The notes under the pieces were generated by a model that worked only from the letters and a program-made list of their open reading frames with translations, did not search any database and had not been told where the DNA came from. This document shows positions 26,775 to 34,130 of a DNA stretch of 64,000 nt, piece by piece (within the stretch, counting starts at the first letter, position 1; each line of letters starts with the position of its first letter). The translations under genes and the position numbers were made by a program. The stretch spans positions 1-64,000 of the forward strand of contig CAYRFE010000018.1 in assembly GCA_964423645.1 (NCBI GenBank), given 5' to 3'. Source of the DNA: CAYRFE01 sp964423645 [NCBI: uncultured bacterium] (GTDB lineage Bacteria > Macinerneyibacteriota > Macinerneyibacteria > Macinerneyibacteriales).

Positions 26775-27622
26775 ACCGTATTACCCCCCATATGAATTTT
26801 TTTTAGGAACGCTGTCACATTCTGAATGATGAAATCAGGTGTGGACGCTCCTGCGGTTATACCCACCGCATTATATCGCATCAGTTCTAAAGAATCAAGC
26901 TCTTTTTCTGATTCAATGTGCGCTGATGGAACTTTTTTTGATACTAATTCAAATAATTTCCGAGTATTGGCACTATTTTTCCCGCCGACCACGATCATAA
27001 ACTCCACTGTCTCGGCCAGAGCAAGCGCATCATTCTGTCGTAAATGTGTTGCATCACATATGGTATTGAACAATAATACCTCGGTTACTTGCGCTGCAGC
27101 ACGTGCACACAGCTCGGTAAACGGCTCTTTATTACGCGTTGTTTGCGATACAATCCCAACCTTTTTTGTCTGGAACACCGCATCGTCGGCATGAGCGACG
27201 ACCGTTCCTTTATAATCGGTATAACTGAGTATCGCTTGAACTTCAGGATGATCATGTTCACCGAAAATGAACACCTCATACCCTTGTTCATATAAATATT
27301 GCGCCTTTTTTTGAGCATTTTTAACAAACGGGCATGTCGCATCGATCACTGCAGCACCACGTTGGCGCAATTCCGATTCAAGCTCTTTTGCGATTCCGTG
27401 AGAACGAACGATAATCACGTCACCCGATTCAATATCATGAACATGCTCAGTGCTCACGATACCTTTTAATGCCAGATCCTCAACAACCTGGGGATTGTGA
27501 ATAAGCGGTCCCCATGTAAATATTTTTCTTCCGGTATGATTGGCAAGCGCTTCCTCGGCAAGTTTTAATGCACGTTCAACACCAAAACACACACCCGAAT
27601 AACGCGACACGATCACTTTCAT
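26771..27622 (-). CDS. ispH: 4-hydroxy-3-methylbut-2-enyl diphosphate reductase
   Basis: 283 aa, last step of the MEP isoprenoid pathway, making IPP and DMAPP. The cluster cysteines are C12 (SGVCFGVERA), C97 (DATCPFV) and C189 (NTICDAT). RSHGI and GITAGASTP are also typical. The coupled cmk-plsC-ispH-rpsA order is well known from Clostridia and several other phyla. Confidence 0.97.
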   Translation of the reverse strand: MKVIVSRYSGVCFGVERALKLAEEALANHTGRKIFTWGPLIHNPQVVEDLALKGIVSTEHVHDIESGDVIIVRSHGIAKELESELRQRGAAVIDATCPFVKNAQKKAQYLYEQGYEVFIFGEHDHPEVQAILSYTDYKGTVVAHADDAVFQTKKVGIVSQTTRNKEPFTELCARAAAQVTEVLLFNTICDATHLRQNDALALAETVEFMIVVGGKNSANTRKLFELVSKKVPSAHIESEKELDSLELMRYNAVGITAGASTPDFIIQNVTAFLKKIHMGGNTV

Positions 27623-28245
27623 AACGCTTGCACCTGTCGCATAATATAATCAGCCATTGCTTGTGATGATTCTTTTGTTGTTGTACCCCACGAGTAATTC
27701 GGATTGATACAATACGGATATCCATAGACAAGATCGATCCGAGGTCGAGCAAATGAAAATAATTCTTTTTCGGCGATTCGCGTGCCCCGAAAACGCAGAG
27801 GTATGACCGGAGGATATCCTGCTTCGTGGAGAATAAGGCCGATACCCGGTTTCGCTCTGAGCATCTCATCGTTTTTTGACCGTGTGCCTTCCGGGAAAAT
27901 GACCATACTTGCACCGCGCTTCAAATGAGACATGACCTTTCGTATGGTTATTGCATCGAATCCACGACGTTCGAGCGGCATTGAGCCAACCGCTCTTAAT
28001 AACAAACCGAATGCAATATTCTTAAAAAGTTCCTTTTTCGCCATGAATCGCAAGGGAGTAAGAAGAAAAGCACCTGCCAAAGGCGGATCAAACGATGACT
28101 CATGGTTGGGGGTAATAATATACGGCCCTTTGAACGGGACTTTTTGTAAAAAGGTAACCCGTGTGCGAAAACGGCACCGAAAAAATACGACAAGCAGTGA
28201 TTTGCAGAATAATGTAAATATAAAAAGAGCTATATCAGCGATCAT
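27619..28245 (-). CDS. plsC: 1-acyl-sn-glycerol-3-phosphate acyltransferase
   Basis: 208 aa from the ATG at 28245; a longer frame runs 116 bp into cmk and is unlikely. An N-terminal membrane helix (about 3-20) is followed by the acyltransferase motifs NHESSFD (HX4D) and FPEGTRS. It forms phosphatidic acid at the inner membrane. It overlaps cmk by 11 bp and ispH by 4 bp, so translation is coupled and no separate ribosome site is seen. Confidence 0.93.
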   Translation of the reverse strand: MIADIALFIFTLFCKSLLVVFFRCRFRTRVTFLQKVPFKGPYIITPNHESSFDPPLAGAFLLTPLRFMAKKELFKNIAFGLLLRAVGSMPLERRGFDAITIRKVMSHLKRGASMVIFPEGTRSKNDEMLRAKPGIGLILHEAGYPPVIPLRFRGTRIAEKELFSFARPRIDLVYGYPYCINPNYSWGTTTKESSQAMADYIMRQVQAL

Positions 28246-28891
28246 AGTCATCAATAATACGAAGAAGTTCATCGAGCACATGAGCACGATCCATTTCAGA
28301 CGTGTCGATAACAATCGCTCCGGGAGGAATGCACAACGCACCCCATGCACGATGCATGTCCTTATGGTCCCTCATTTCAATCTCCTGCTTTATCACCGTA
28401 TAATCAACAGGTATGTTTTTCGCGATCAACTCATCGTAACGCCGCTGTGCGCGTATTTCTACGGATGCGTCAAAATATAATTTGATATCGGCATAGGGGA
28501 AAACGACTGTGCCGGTATCACGTCCGTCTACAATGAGACGCTTGCCGTTACCGTATTCCTGCTGTTTGACGACCAACAGTTTTCGTACGTCCATGATCTG
28601 GGCAATACGACTCACTTCCTTATCGATCTCCGGTGTACGGATAACGGATGTGATGTCTTCTCCGTCAAGTGTGAATCGGTATGAATGCGTATCTTTAATG
28701 ATATGAAAATCAAGGTCAGCTGCGGCTTTTTCAGCCGATATATTCATTTTTAGACCTTTGTATGCGACTGCACGATACATAGCCCCCGTATCGAGATAGA
28801 CGAGTTCTCGTGCTTCTGCCGCCATTCGTGCGATCGTGCTTTTTCCGGAACCTGCCGGCCCGTCAATAGTGATGATGATTTCTTTTTTCAT
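28235..28891 (-). CDS. cmk: Cytidylate kinase
   Basis: 218 aa from the ATG beginning MKKEIIITIDGP; an ATG 6 codons earlier is possible. P-loop GPAGSGKST (11-19), LDTGAMYRA, DGRDTGTVVFP and the late RDHKD motif. It phosphorylates CMP/dCMP. First gene of cmk-plsC-ispH-rpsA. Confidence 0.96.
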   Translation of the reverse strand: MKKEIIITIDGPAGSGKSTIARMAAEARELVYLDTGAMYRAVAYKGLKMNISAEKAAADLDFHIIKDTHSYRFTLDGEDITSVIRTPEIDKEVSRIAQIMDVRKLLVVKQQEYGNGKRLIVDGRDTGTVVFPYADIKLYFDASVEIRAQRRYDELIAKNIPVDYTVIKQEIEMRDHKDMHRAWGALCIPPGAIVIDTSEMDRAHVLDELLRIIDDYDR

Positions 28892-28984
28892 GGGCTCATC
28901 ATACATCAATCAACGCTTGTTGACAAGAAAAAATCGATTTGATCCATTCGGCCGATCGAGGATAATTTTTTTTGTTTTTTTTTC

Positions 28985-29013
28985 TTGACAAAATCATCAT
29001 TATTGGGTATAAC
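28985..29013 (+). promoter_or_regulatory. Promoter of tRNA-Asn
   Basis: -35 TTGACA (28985-28990), a 17-bp spacer and -10 TATAAC (29008-29013), 19 bp before the mature tRNA 5' end. Confidence 0.8.
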
Positions 29014-29032
29014 CGTGTGTCACGTATGATAC

Positions 29033-29104
29033 TCCTCCGTAGCTCAACGGTAGAGCAACCGGCTGTTAACCGGTTGGTTACTGGTTCGAATCCGGTCGGG
29101 GGAG
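29033..29104 (+). tRNA. tRNA-Asn(GTT)
   Basis: Complete 72-nt cloverleaf. The acceptor TCCTCCG pairs with CGGGGGA (one G-T pair). The D-stem is GCTC/GAGC, the anticodon stem ACCGG/CCGGT with loop CTGTTAA (anticodon GTT), the variable loop TGGTT and the T-arm ACTGG-TTCGAAT-CCGGT. The discriminator is G. CCA is not encoded. A T-run follows at 29105. Confidence 0.96.
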
Positions 29105-29258
29105 TTTTTTAAAACACTGTCATTATTTGATCGTATATCTTTCTTTTCTGCTTGTTGTGCCCCTTCCTCTGTCTCATCACACATGGTGCACGATACGACA
29201 AAATCAACCGCATATTTTCCTTTTTTCACACTATCTTCTTTTCTTTTTTTACTCACCC

Positions 29259-29267
29259 TGCTATACT
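29259..29267 (+). promoter_or_regulatory. Extended -10 promoter element of ddl
   Basis: TGCTATACT, an extended -10 element, 23 bp before the ddl start codon. No clear -35. Without this, ddl would depend on read-through from the tRNA. Nothing else is visible in 29105-29258. Confidence 0.5.
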
Positions 29268-29290
29268 CTTTTCAAAAGGACGGTGTAATT

Positions 29291-30262
29291 ATGAATATAG
29301 CTCTGTTATGCGGCGGGTATTCTGCAGAACGAGAAATTTCTCTCAAAAGCGCTGAAAGCGTCTTTGAAGCAATTAAAAATGATCATACTCTTTTTTGTAT
29401 TGATACTGCACGTTTTGAAGTATTCAGTGATTTCTCGGCTCAAAAAACACTTCCTGTAGTGCCGCGTTCTCTTCAAGGAACTCAAGACCTTTTATCTCTT
29501 TTTTCACGTCATAACATCAATTTTGCCCTGATTATGCTACATGGAGGAGACGGCGAAGATGGTCATATACAGGCATTATGCGAAATATCAGGGATTGCCT
29601 ATTCCGGTACCGACATGCGCTCGTCTGTTGTCGGAATGGATAAAGTACTGACCAAATATATCATGGACTACCACGGTATACCGACACCTCATTGGGCTTT
29701 TGTGACGAAGGGAGAAACCCTCGCCGAAATCGGCAATTTTACGTATCCATTAATTGTCAAGCCTTCACGTGAAGGATCAACTGTTGGCCTTACGAAAGTA
29801 GACTCTCCCGAAAAACTGCAGGATGCGGTAGATACCGCGCATACATACGATACGATCGCACTCATCGAAGAATATATTCCAGGCAGAGAATTTACCGTGA
29901 CCGTCATGAACAGTATCGCATACCCAATCGTTGAAGTATGCCCGAAAAGCGGATTTTACGATTATGAGCATAAATACACGAAAGGGAAAAGTGAATATAG
30001 CTGCCCTGCGGAACTTGATGAATTTATCGCACGATCGATCACGATGGATACCCTTGACCTGTATCGACTTATGAACCTCACCGGTGTGGTACGATTTGAT
30101 GTTCGTATGACCGATGATGAAGATTATTTCTTTTTGGAAGCCAATACCTTACCGGGTATGACACAATTAAGTCTTGTGCCGATGTCCTTTCAAGCAAAAG
30201 GAAAATCGTATCGTGATCTGATATTGGCGATAATTGACGACGGAATGTCGCGAAAGGTGTAA
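29291..30262 (+). CDS. ddl: D-alanine--D-alanine ligase
   Basis: 323 aa from the ATG at 29291; a longer frame reaches back over the promoter and is not used. It has the N-terminal LLCGGYSAEREISLKSA, the ATP-grasp segments PLIVKPSREGSTVGL and EEYIPGREFTVTV, and the metal-binding LEANTLPGMT. It makes D-Ala-D-Ala for peptidoglycan. Followed 3 bp later by trmL. Confidence 0.96.
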   Translation: MNIALLCGGYSAEREISLKSAESVFEAIKNDHTLFCIDTARFEVFSDFSAQKTLPVVPRSLQGTQDLLSLFSRHNINFALIMLHGGDGEDGHIQALCEISGIAYSGTDMRSSVVGMDKVLTKYIMDYHGIPTPHWAFVTKGETLAEIGNFTYPLIVKPSREGSTVGLTKVDSPEKLQDAVDTAHTYDTIALIEEYIPGREFTVTVMNSIAYPIVEVCPKSGFYDYEHKYTKGKSEYSCPAELDEFIARSITMDTLDLYRLMNLTGVVRFDVRMTDDEDYFFLEANTLPGMTQLSLVPMSFQAKGKSYRDLILAIIDDGMSRKV

Positions 30263-30265
30263 TTC

Positions 30266-30730
30266 ATGGATCCTTTTGTTTCTATCGTTTTAGTCGAACC
30301 TGAGATTCCGCCAAACACCGGTACAATAGGAAGACTGTGTGTCGCACTTGATATACCGCTTTACTTGGTCGGCACATTGGGTTTTGAGATCAATGACAAA
30401 ACACTGCGTCGTGCAGGGCTGGACTACTGGGAGTATCTCACATGGGAACACATCGACAGTCTCGACGTGTTGCATGAGCGTTTCCCTGATGCACGTTTTT
30501 GGTATCTTACGAAAAAAACCGATACACCCTATTATGACGTTGATATTCGATACGGTGATTTTCTTGTGTTTGGCAAGGAAACAAAAGGTCTTCCTGAAGA
30601 ACTGCTTGCGCAACATAAGGATACGGCTGTATGTATCCCCATGCGCGGCAAAACACGATCCATAAATCTCTCAAATGCGGTCTCTATTGTTGCATACGAT
30701 GCATATAGACGAATCATAGCAAAAAACTGA
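30266..30730 (+). CDS. trmL: tRNA (cytidine/uridine-34-2'-O)-methyltransferase
   Basis: 154 aa SPOUT methyltransferase. Motif 1 is EPEIPPNTGTIGRLC. Knot residues FGKETKGLPEEL and IPMRGKTRSINLSNAVSIVAYDAYRR match TrmL. It modifies the wobble base of leucine tRNAs. Three bases after ddl. Confidence 0.94.
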   Translation: MDPFVSIVLVEPEIPPNTGTIGRLCVALDIPLYLVGTLGFEINDKTLRRAGLDYWEYLTWEHIDSLDVLHERFPDARFWYLTKKTDTPYYDVDIRYGDFLVFGKETKGLPEELLAQHKDTAVCIPMRGKTRSINLSNAVSIVAYDAYRRIIAKN

Positions 30731-30770
30731 TCCGCTCCGTCTATGTGCTCAATGAAAATTATCTGCGATC

Positions 30771-30936
30771 GGAGACCTTTGAAAAATTATACTATGAGAG
30801 CTTTGCGAAACTACCATTTTTTAACTTTGTGCCCACACCAAACCATTGTTATATAATGGGAACTTCGTCCCCACACCCCTTTAAGAAAACTCTAAATGTA
30901 AAGCCGAAGTAAGTTTCAGGGAATTTGACCTGTTAA
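30771..30936 (+). mobile_element. MITE-like element 2, 3' end missing
   Basis: The left end GGAGACCTTTGAAAAATT (30771) resembles the terminal repeat of element 1. A second copy of the motif, GAGAGCTTTGCGAAA, follows (30796-30810). Then come the family blocks CTACCATTTTTT, GTGCCCACACC, GGGAACTTCGTCCCCACACCCC and GCCGAAGTAAG...GAATTTGACC. The CCCCTCCC/GGGAGGGG stem is deleted. Homology stops a few bases before the stop codon of the radical SAM/SPASM gene. Confidence 0.6.
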
Positions 30937-30938
30937 GA

Positions 30939-32021
30939 TCAAAGCGGCTTACAGCTGGTAAGTGTATAATCATTCCCGCGCAAATCGCCTTCCGTGATAT
31001 GCGCCGCTTCTCTACAGCCCGCATCACATGAAAAGCGCGCACCGCATTCTTTGCAAAACACAGGACGATATTCTTTCATGACAAAACGTTTCCAATACGG
31101 ATGATCCTTACACGCTTCGATATCGTTCACCGACACCAATTCAACCTCTGAATGATTGCAGGTGCGTATAAAGCCCGACGGACCTACAACAAAGAAATCT
31201 TTTGCGGCAGAACATGTCACGCCGACTTTAAGATTTTTTATTTCAAGATCATGAACAAGACACAACGGCACTTCCGTACCGAGATGCCCCTGACGATTTG
31301 CTTCGACCAGCACGCGGTCGGCAATCAGCAATGCATCGCGAATCTGTTCGGAGGAAAGCAACAACTCATCCTTATGACGTAATCCCCGTCCGCCCGGTAA
31401 AAACCTGTTCATGAGCAATGTATCGGCTCCTGCAATAAGTGCTTCCGCAATTGTCTCATAGAGTTCAAAAAAGTTTTTCTGCGTCACCGTCACATTCACC
31501 GTGGTCGTAATACCGAGTTTTGACGCCTTACGAAAATTTTCCAGCACATGATCGGGAGAACCGCATTGAGTATGTGCCGCATAGGTTGTTAATCCCGGCA
31601 AGCTCATACTAAGATGCACGTGATACTTTTTGCACACATCCAACACATGATCGTCAATGAGTGTCCCATTTGATATAAGATATATTTTCGGCGCAGTACG
31701 TGTGGACACAAGTTTATCGTCCACGGTCTCGATCAACTCGGCTTTGCACTGTGCCGTATGCGCGATAATCGATTCCCATCCGTCTTTTAAAAGCGGTTCA
31801 CCGCCGGTAAATGCGATATTACACACACCCATGTCGGTAAGCGTGGTGATGGTTGATTTCCATTCATCGGAAGTCAATTCTTTACCGCGCCGGATCTTCG
31901 GCACAGGCGCTTCCCACGGACATGAACAAAAAAGACAGGAGTGATTGCATTCGTAGGTCAATTCCAATGCCGCAGTGGCCGGCAAAAACGACGGCGCAAG
32001 CCGCGAAAAATCGTCATTCAT
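30939..32021 (-). CDS. Radical SAM protein with SPASM-type C-terminus
   Basis: 360 aa from the ATG 10 bp after the preceding paralog's stop; a longer frame overlaps that gene. The radical SAM motif is C25, C29, C32 (YECNHSCLFC), followed by FTGGEPLL. The C-terminal ~100 residues hold a SPASM-like set of cysteines: a Cys in VGVTCSAAKDF, one in RTCNHSE, then FCKECGARFSCDAGC and the last SC. These hold extra Fe-S clusters in peptide maturases and anaerobic sulfatase activases. It is the last gene of an operon with three four-Cys membrane proteins. No short precursor peptide is evident. Substrate unknown. Confidence 0.85.
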   Translation of the reverse strand: MNDDFSRLAPSFLPATAALELTYECNHSCLFCSCPWEAPVPKIRRGKELTSDEWKSTITTLTDMGVCNIAFTGGEPLLKDGWESIIAHTAQCKAELIETVDDKLVSTRTAPKIYLISNGTLIDDHVLDVCKKYHVHLSMSLPGLTTYAAHTQCGSPDHVLENFRKASKLGITTTVNVTVTQKNFFELYETIAEALIAGADTLLMNRFLPGGRGLRHKDELLLSSEQIRDALLIADRVLVEANRQGHLGTEVPLCLVHDLEIKNLKVGVTCSAAKDFFVVGPSGFIRTCNHSEVELVSVNDIEACKDHPYWKRFVMKEYRPVFCKECGARFSCDAGCREAAHITEGDLRGNDYTLTSCKPL

Positions 32022-32031
32022 AGCGTTATTC

Positions 32032-32634
32032 TCATTTCGTGATGGTGATTCCGAGAAGTTGCTCAAGTCGCGGTATACAATCTTTTAGTGCGGTCTCTGC
32101 ATCGAATTCATCTTTATAACGGTCTTTCCCAGATAAAAAGTCATGCATAATTGTAATATCTCTGACGGTTATCCCCTTGACACGATGCGAACGATCGGAA
32201 TAGAGAACCGTCATGATCAGCTGAGGATCCTTTACGGTCGGTGAACATTTTTTGCAAAATTCGGTTTCATCGATGACCACTGAAATTGACGGCATTGACT
32301 CCGCCAATGATCGGATCGCAGGTAATTGATATTCGATGAACTCCACCATTTCAGTAGTATAGATCGTTTTCGAACCGTCTTTCGAGCACACATACTCGAC
32401 GCGCTCCGGCGGCATCGCCATATCGTAACACATTGCCCCGCGGATCTCGATATCATTCGGAACCGATTTCATCGAAAGTATTTTCAGTTTTGAGCGAATT
32501 TCTTCAGACGATAATCGTTTCATGGGTTTCACCTGTACCTTTTTCTGTGTATCTGCGTGTTTCTGTACTGCATGAACGGTGCCGACAAATGAAACCGCGC
32601 CGATGATGACAAGAATAATGATATACCAGTGCAT
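32032..32634 (-). CDS. Four-Cys membrane protein, paralog A
   Basis: 200 aa, family not recognised. One N-terminal membrane helix (about 4-20) is followed by a linker with KPMKR, then conserved blocks with four cysteines at 69, 83, 127 and 130: GAMCY...PPERVEYVC and ETEFCKKCSP. The C-terminus reads IPRLEQLLG. The spacing suggests one metal site (zinc or Fe-S), which is inference. Closely similar to paralogs B and C. The start follows MITE-like element 3, whose end provides an AAAGGTC that may serve as the ribosome site. Confidence 0.75.
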   Translation of the reverse strand: MHWYIIILVIIGAVSFVGTVHAVQKHADTQKKVQVKPMKRLSSEEIRSKLKILSMKSVPNDIEIRGAMCYDMAMPPERVEYVCSKDGSKTIYTTEMVEFIEYQLPAIRSLAESMPSISVVIDETEFCKKCSPTVKDPQLIMTVLYSDRSHRVKGITVRDITIMHDFLSGKDRYKDEFDAETALKDCIPRLEQLLGITITK

Positions 32635-32639
32635 ACTAT

Positions 32640-32801
32640 ACGACCTTTGTAAAAATCATAATTTCCCGTGTTTTTCTACATTTAATACTGGGGTATGGGG
32701 ACGAAGTCCCCATTATATAATAATGTAAGCCCCTCCCGATTTTCACGGGAGGGGTATGGGGTGGGCACAATTCACACGAAAACCGATTTTGCAAAGCTCT
32801 C
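32640..32801 (-). mobile_element. MITE-like element 3
   Basis: 162 bp filling the gap between paralogs A and B. The ends ACGACCTTTGTAAAA (32640-32654) and TTTTGCAAAGCTCTC (32787-32801) form imperfect terminal inverted repeats. Inside are the GGGGAC-GAA-GTCCCC mini-hairpin (32697-32711) and a CCCCTCCCG/CGGGAGGGG stem. The orientation is opposite to element 2, so the two bracket paralog A and the radical SAM gene as an inverted pair. Confidence 0.65.
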
Positions 32802-32802
32802 A

Positions 32803-33402
32803 TTATTGCAGTTTCACTCCGAGTAATTCTTCAAGACGCGGTATGTAGTCTTTCAGCGGAGTCTCGGCATCATATTCGTTGGTAAAACGATCTTTTCCCG
32901 AAAGAAAATCATGCATAAGTTGTAAATCGCGATCTGTTATGCCTTTTACGGTGTGCGTACGATCGGTATAATGCACTGTCATGATGATCTGAGGGTTCGT
33001 GACCTTTGGAGAACATTTTTTACAAAACTCGGATTCATCAATGGTCACGGTAACTGACGGCATGTTTTCCGCTAGCGCACGTATACGAGGAAGGTCATAT
33101 TGTATAAAATGCACGTATTGCTGTTTATACAGCGTTTTCGATCCGTCTTTCGGGCAGATGTAATCAACACGTTCAGGCGGCATCGCGACTTTATAACACA
33201 TCGCTCCGATCGTCGCCAGATCTTTCGGCGGTTTTTTCATGGCAAGCATTTTCAATTGGGAAAGAATTTCTTCCGAGTTCATGCGTTTCATAGGTTTCTC
33301 CTGTGGCGTTTTGACAACTTCCGGCTTCTTTTGCGCCGCATGCAATCCTGTGACCACACTTACACCAAAAACCGCAATCACGATCGCAATGATCCATTCC
33401 AT
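32803..33402 (-). CDS. Four-Cys membrane protein, paralog B
   Basis: 199 aa. Same plan as paralog A: membrane helix (about 3-20), KPMKR linker, cysteines at the same positions 69, 83, 127 and 130, and the same core phrases PPERVDYICPKDGSKTLY and DESEFCKKCSP. Paralogs A and B are clearly a recent pair compared with C. It begins 1 bp after the stop of paralog C. Function unknown. Confidence 0.75.
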   Translation of the reverse strand: MEWIIAIVIAVFGVSVVTGLHAAQKKPEVVKTPQEKPMKRMNSEEILSQLKMLAMKKPPKDLATIGAMCYKVAMPPERVDYICPKDGSKTLYKQQYVHFIQYDLPRIRALAENMPSVTVTIDESEFCKKCSPKVTNPQIIMTVHYTDRTHTVKGITDRDLQLMHDFLSGKDRFTNEYDAETPLKDYIPRLEELLGVKLQ

Positions 33403-33403
33403 A

Positions 33404-34027
33404 TCATTTCACCTTCACTCCCAATAATTGTTCAAGCCGCGGGATATGCTTTTTAAGAGGTTCTTCTTCGCCGTTTGACATCGTATGCTTCTTCGAGCCG
33501 TTTAAAAACTCTTGTATAAGCTTTATATCAACACCATGCACTCCGCGCGTTGAGTGCACTTTTCCGTCGGGATAGACGATAATAAGTGTTACTTGCGGGT
33601 CTTCGGGTTGTTTCGGGGTGCATTTTTTGCAAAATTCACTTTCATCAAGTACCGCCTCTATGCCGAAATCCTTAAGTTTTGCAACCGATTCCCGTAAATA
33701 CGGCAATTCCCATACAATATATGATCGCATACGATTCGTAAAAAGCGTTTTCGTGCCGTCCTTTGGGCACACATACTCGGCGCGTTCCGGCACTGCGGCG
33801 ACCTCATAACACATCGCTCCGGGAGCAAGCACAAGAGGCTTCAGGCTTTTGGACAATTTGATAAGTTTTTTTTGTATATCATCCCTACTCAAACGAGTAC
33901 CGTCGGTTATTTTCTTTTCTTCAGGAACGGTCGGCTTTTTACCTAGCCCGTGAATCGCTGTAGGCACGATCACGCTCGCGGCGAACGCACACACAACCAC
34001 TACTGCGATAACGATAATATCGGTCAT
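33404..34027 (-). CDS. Four-Cys membrane protein, paralog C
   Basis: 207 aa, first gene of the operon. The membrane helix spans about 4-24. The conserved cysteines are at 73, 87, 133 and 136 (GAMCY, EYVCPKDGTKTLF, ESEFCKKCTP) and the C-terminus is IPRLEQLLGVKVK. It is more divergent than A and B. GGAGGTTT precedes the ATG. A helix with a short N-terminus suggests the Cys domain is outside the cytoplasm, but topology is not certain. Confidence 0.75.
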   Translation of the reverse strand: MTDIIVIAVVVVCAFAASVIVPTAIHGLGKKPTVPEEKKITDGTRLSRDDIQKKLIKLSKSLKPLVLAPGAMCYEVAAVPERAEYVCPKDGTKTLFTNRMRSYIVWELPYLRESVAKLKDFGIEAVLDESEFCKKCTPKQPEDPQVTLIIVYPDGKVHSTRGVHGVDIKLIQEFLNGSKKHTMSNGEEEPLKKHIPRLEQLLGVKVK

Positions 34028-34051
34028 AGAAAACCTCCGATTGTATACATA

Positions 34052-34080
34052 AGAATAGCGCGATTAGGGGGAAACGTCAA
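34052..34080 (-). promoter_or_regulatory. Promoter of the four-Cys paralog/radical SAM operon
   Basis: On the minus strand: -35 TTGACG (34075-34080), a 17-bp spacer and -10 TATTCT (34052-34057). GGAGGTTT follows at 34031-34038, before the ATG at 34027. Confidence 0.65.
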
Positions 34081-34130
34081 TTGAAATACTTTTCTTTTTT
34101 ATCTCTATCTTCTTTCAAATGAATTACTGC

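Noticed and set aside
29044-29256. 70-codon frame antisense to tRNA-Asn
   Set aside because: Overlaps a complete tRNA and its 3' flank; low-complexity Lys/Glu start.
30939-34027. Classical RiPP cluster
   Set aside because: There is a SPASM-type enzyme, but no short Cys- or Gly-rich precursor, peptidase or exporter nearby. The paralogs are about 200-residue membrane proteins.
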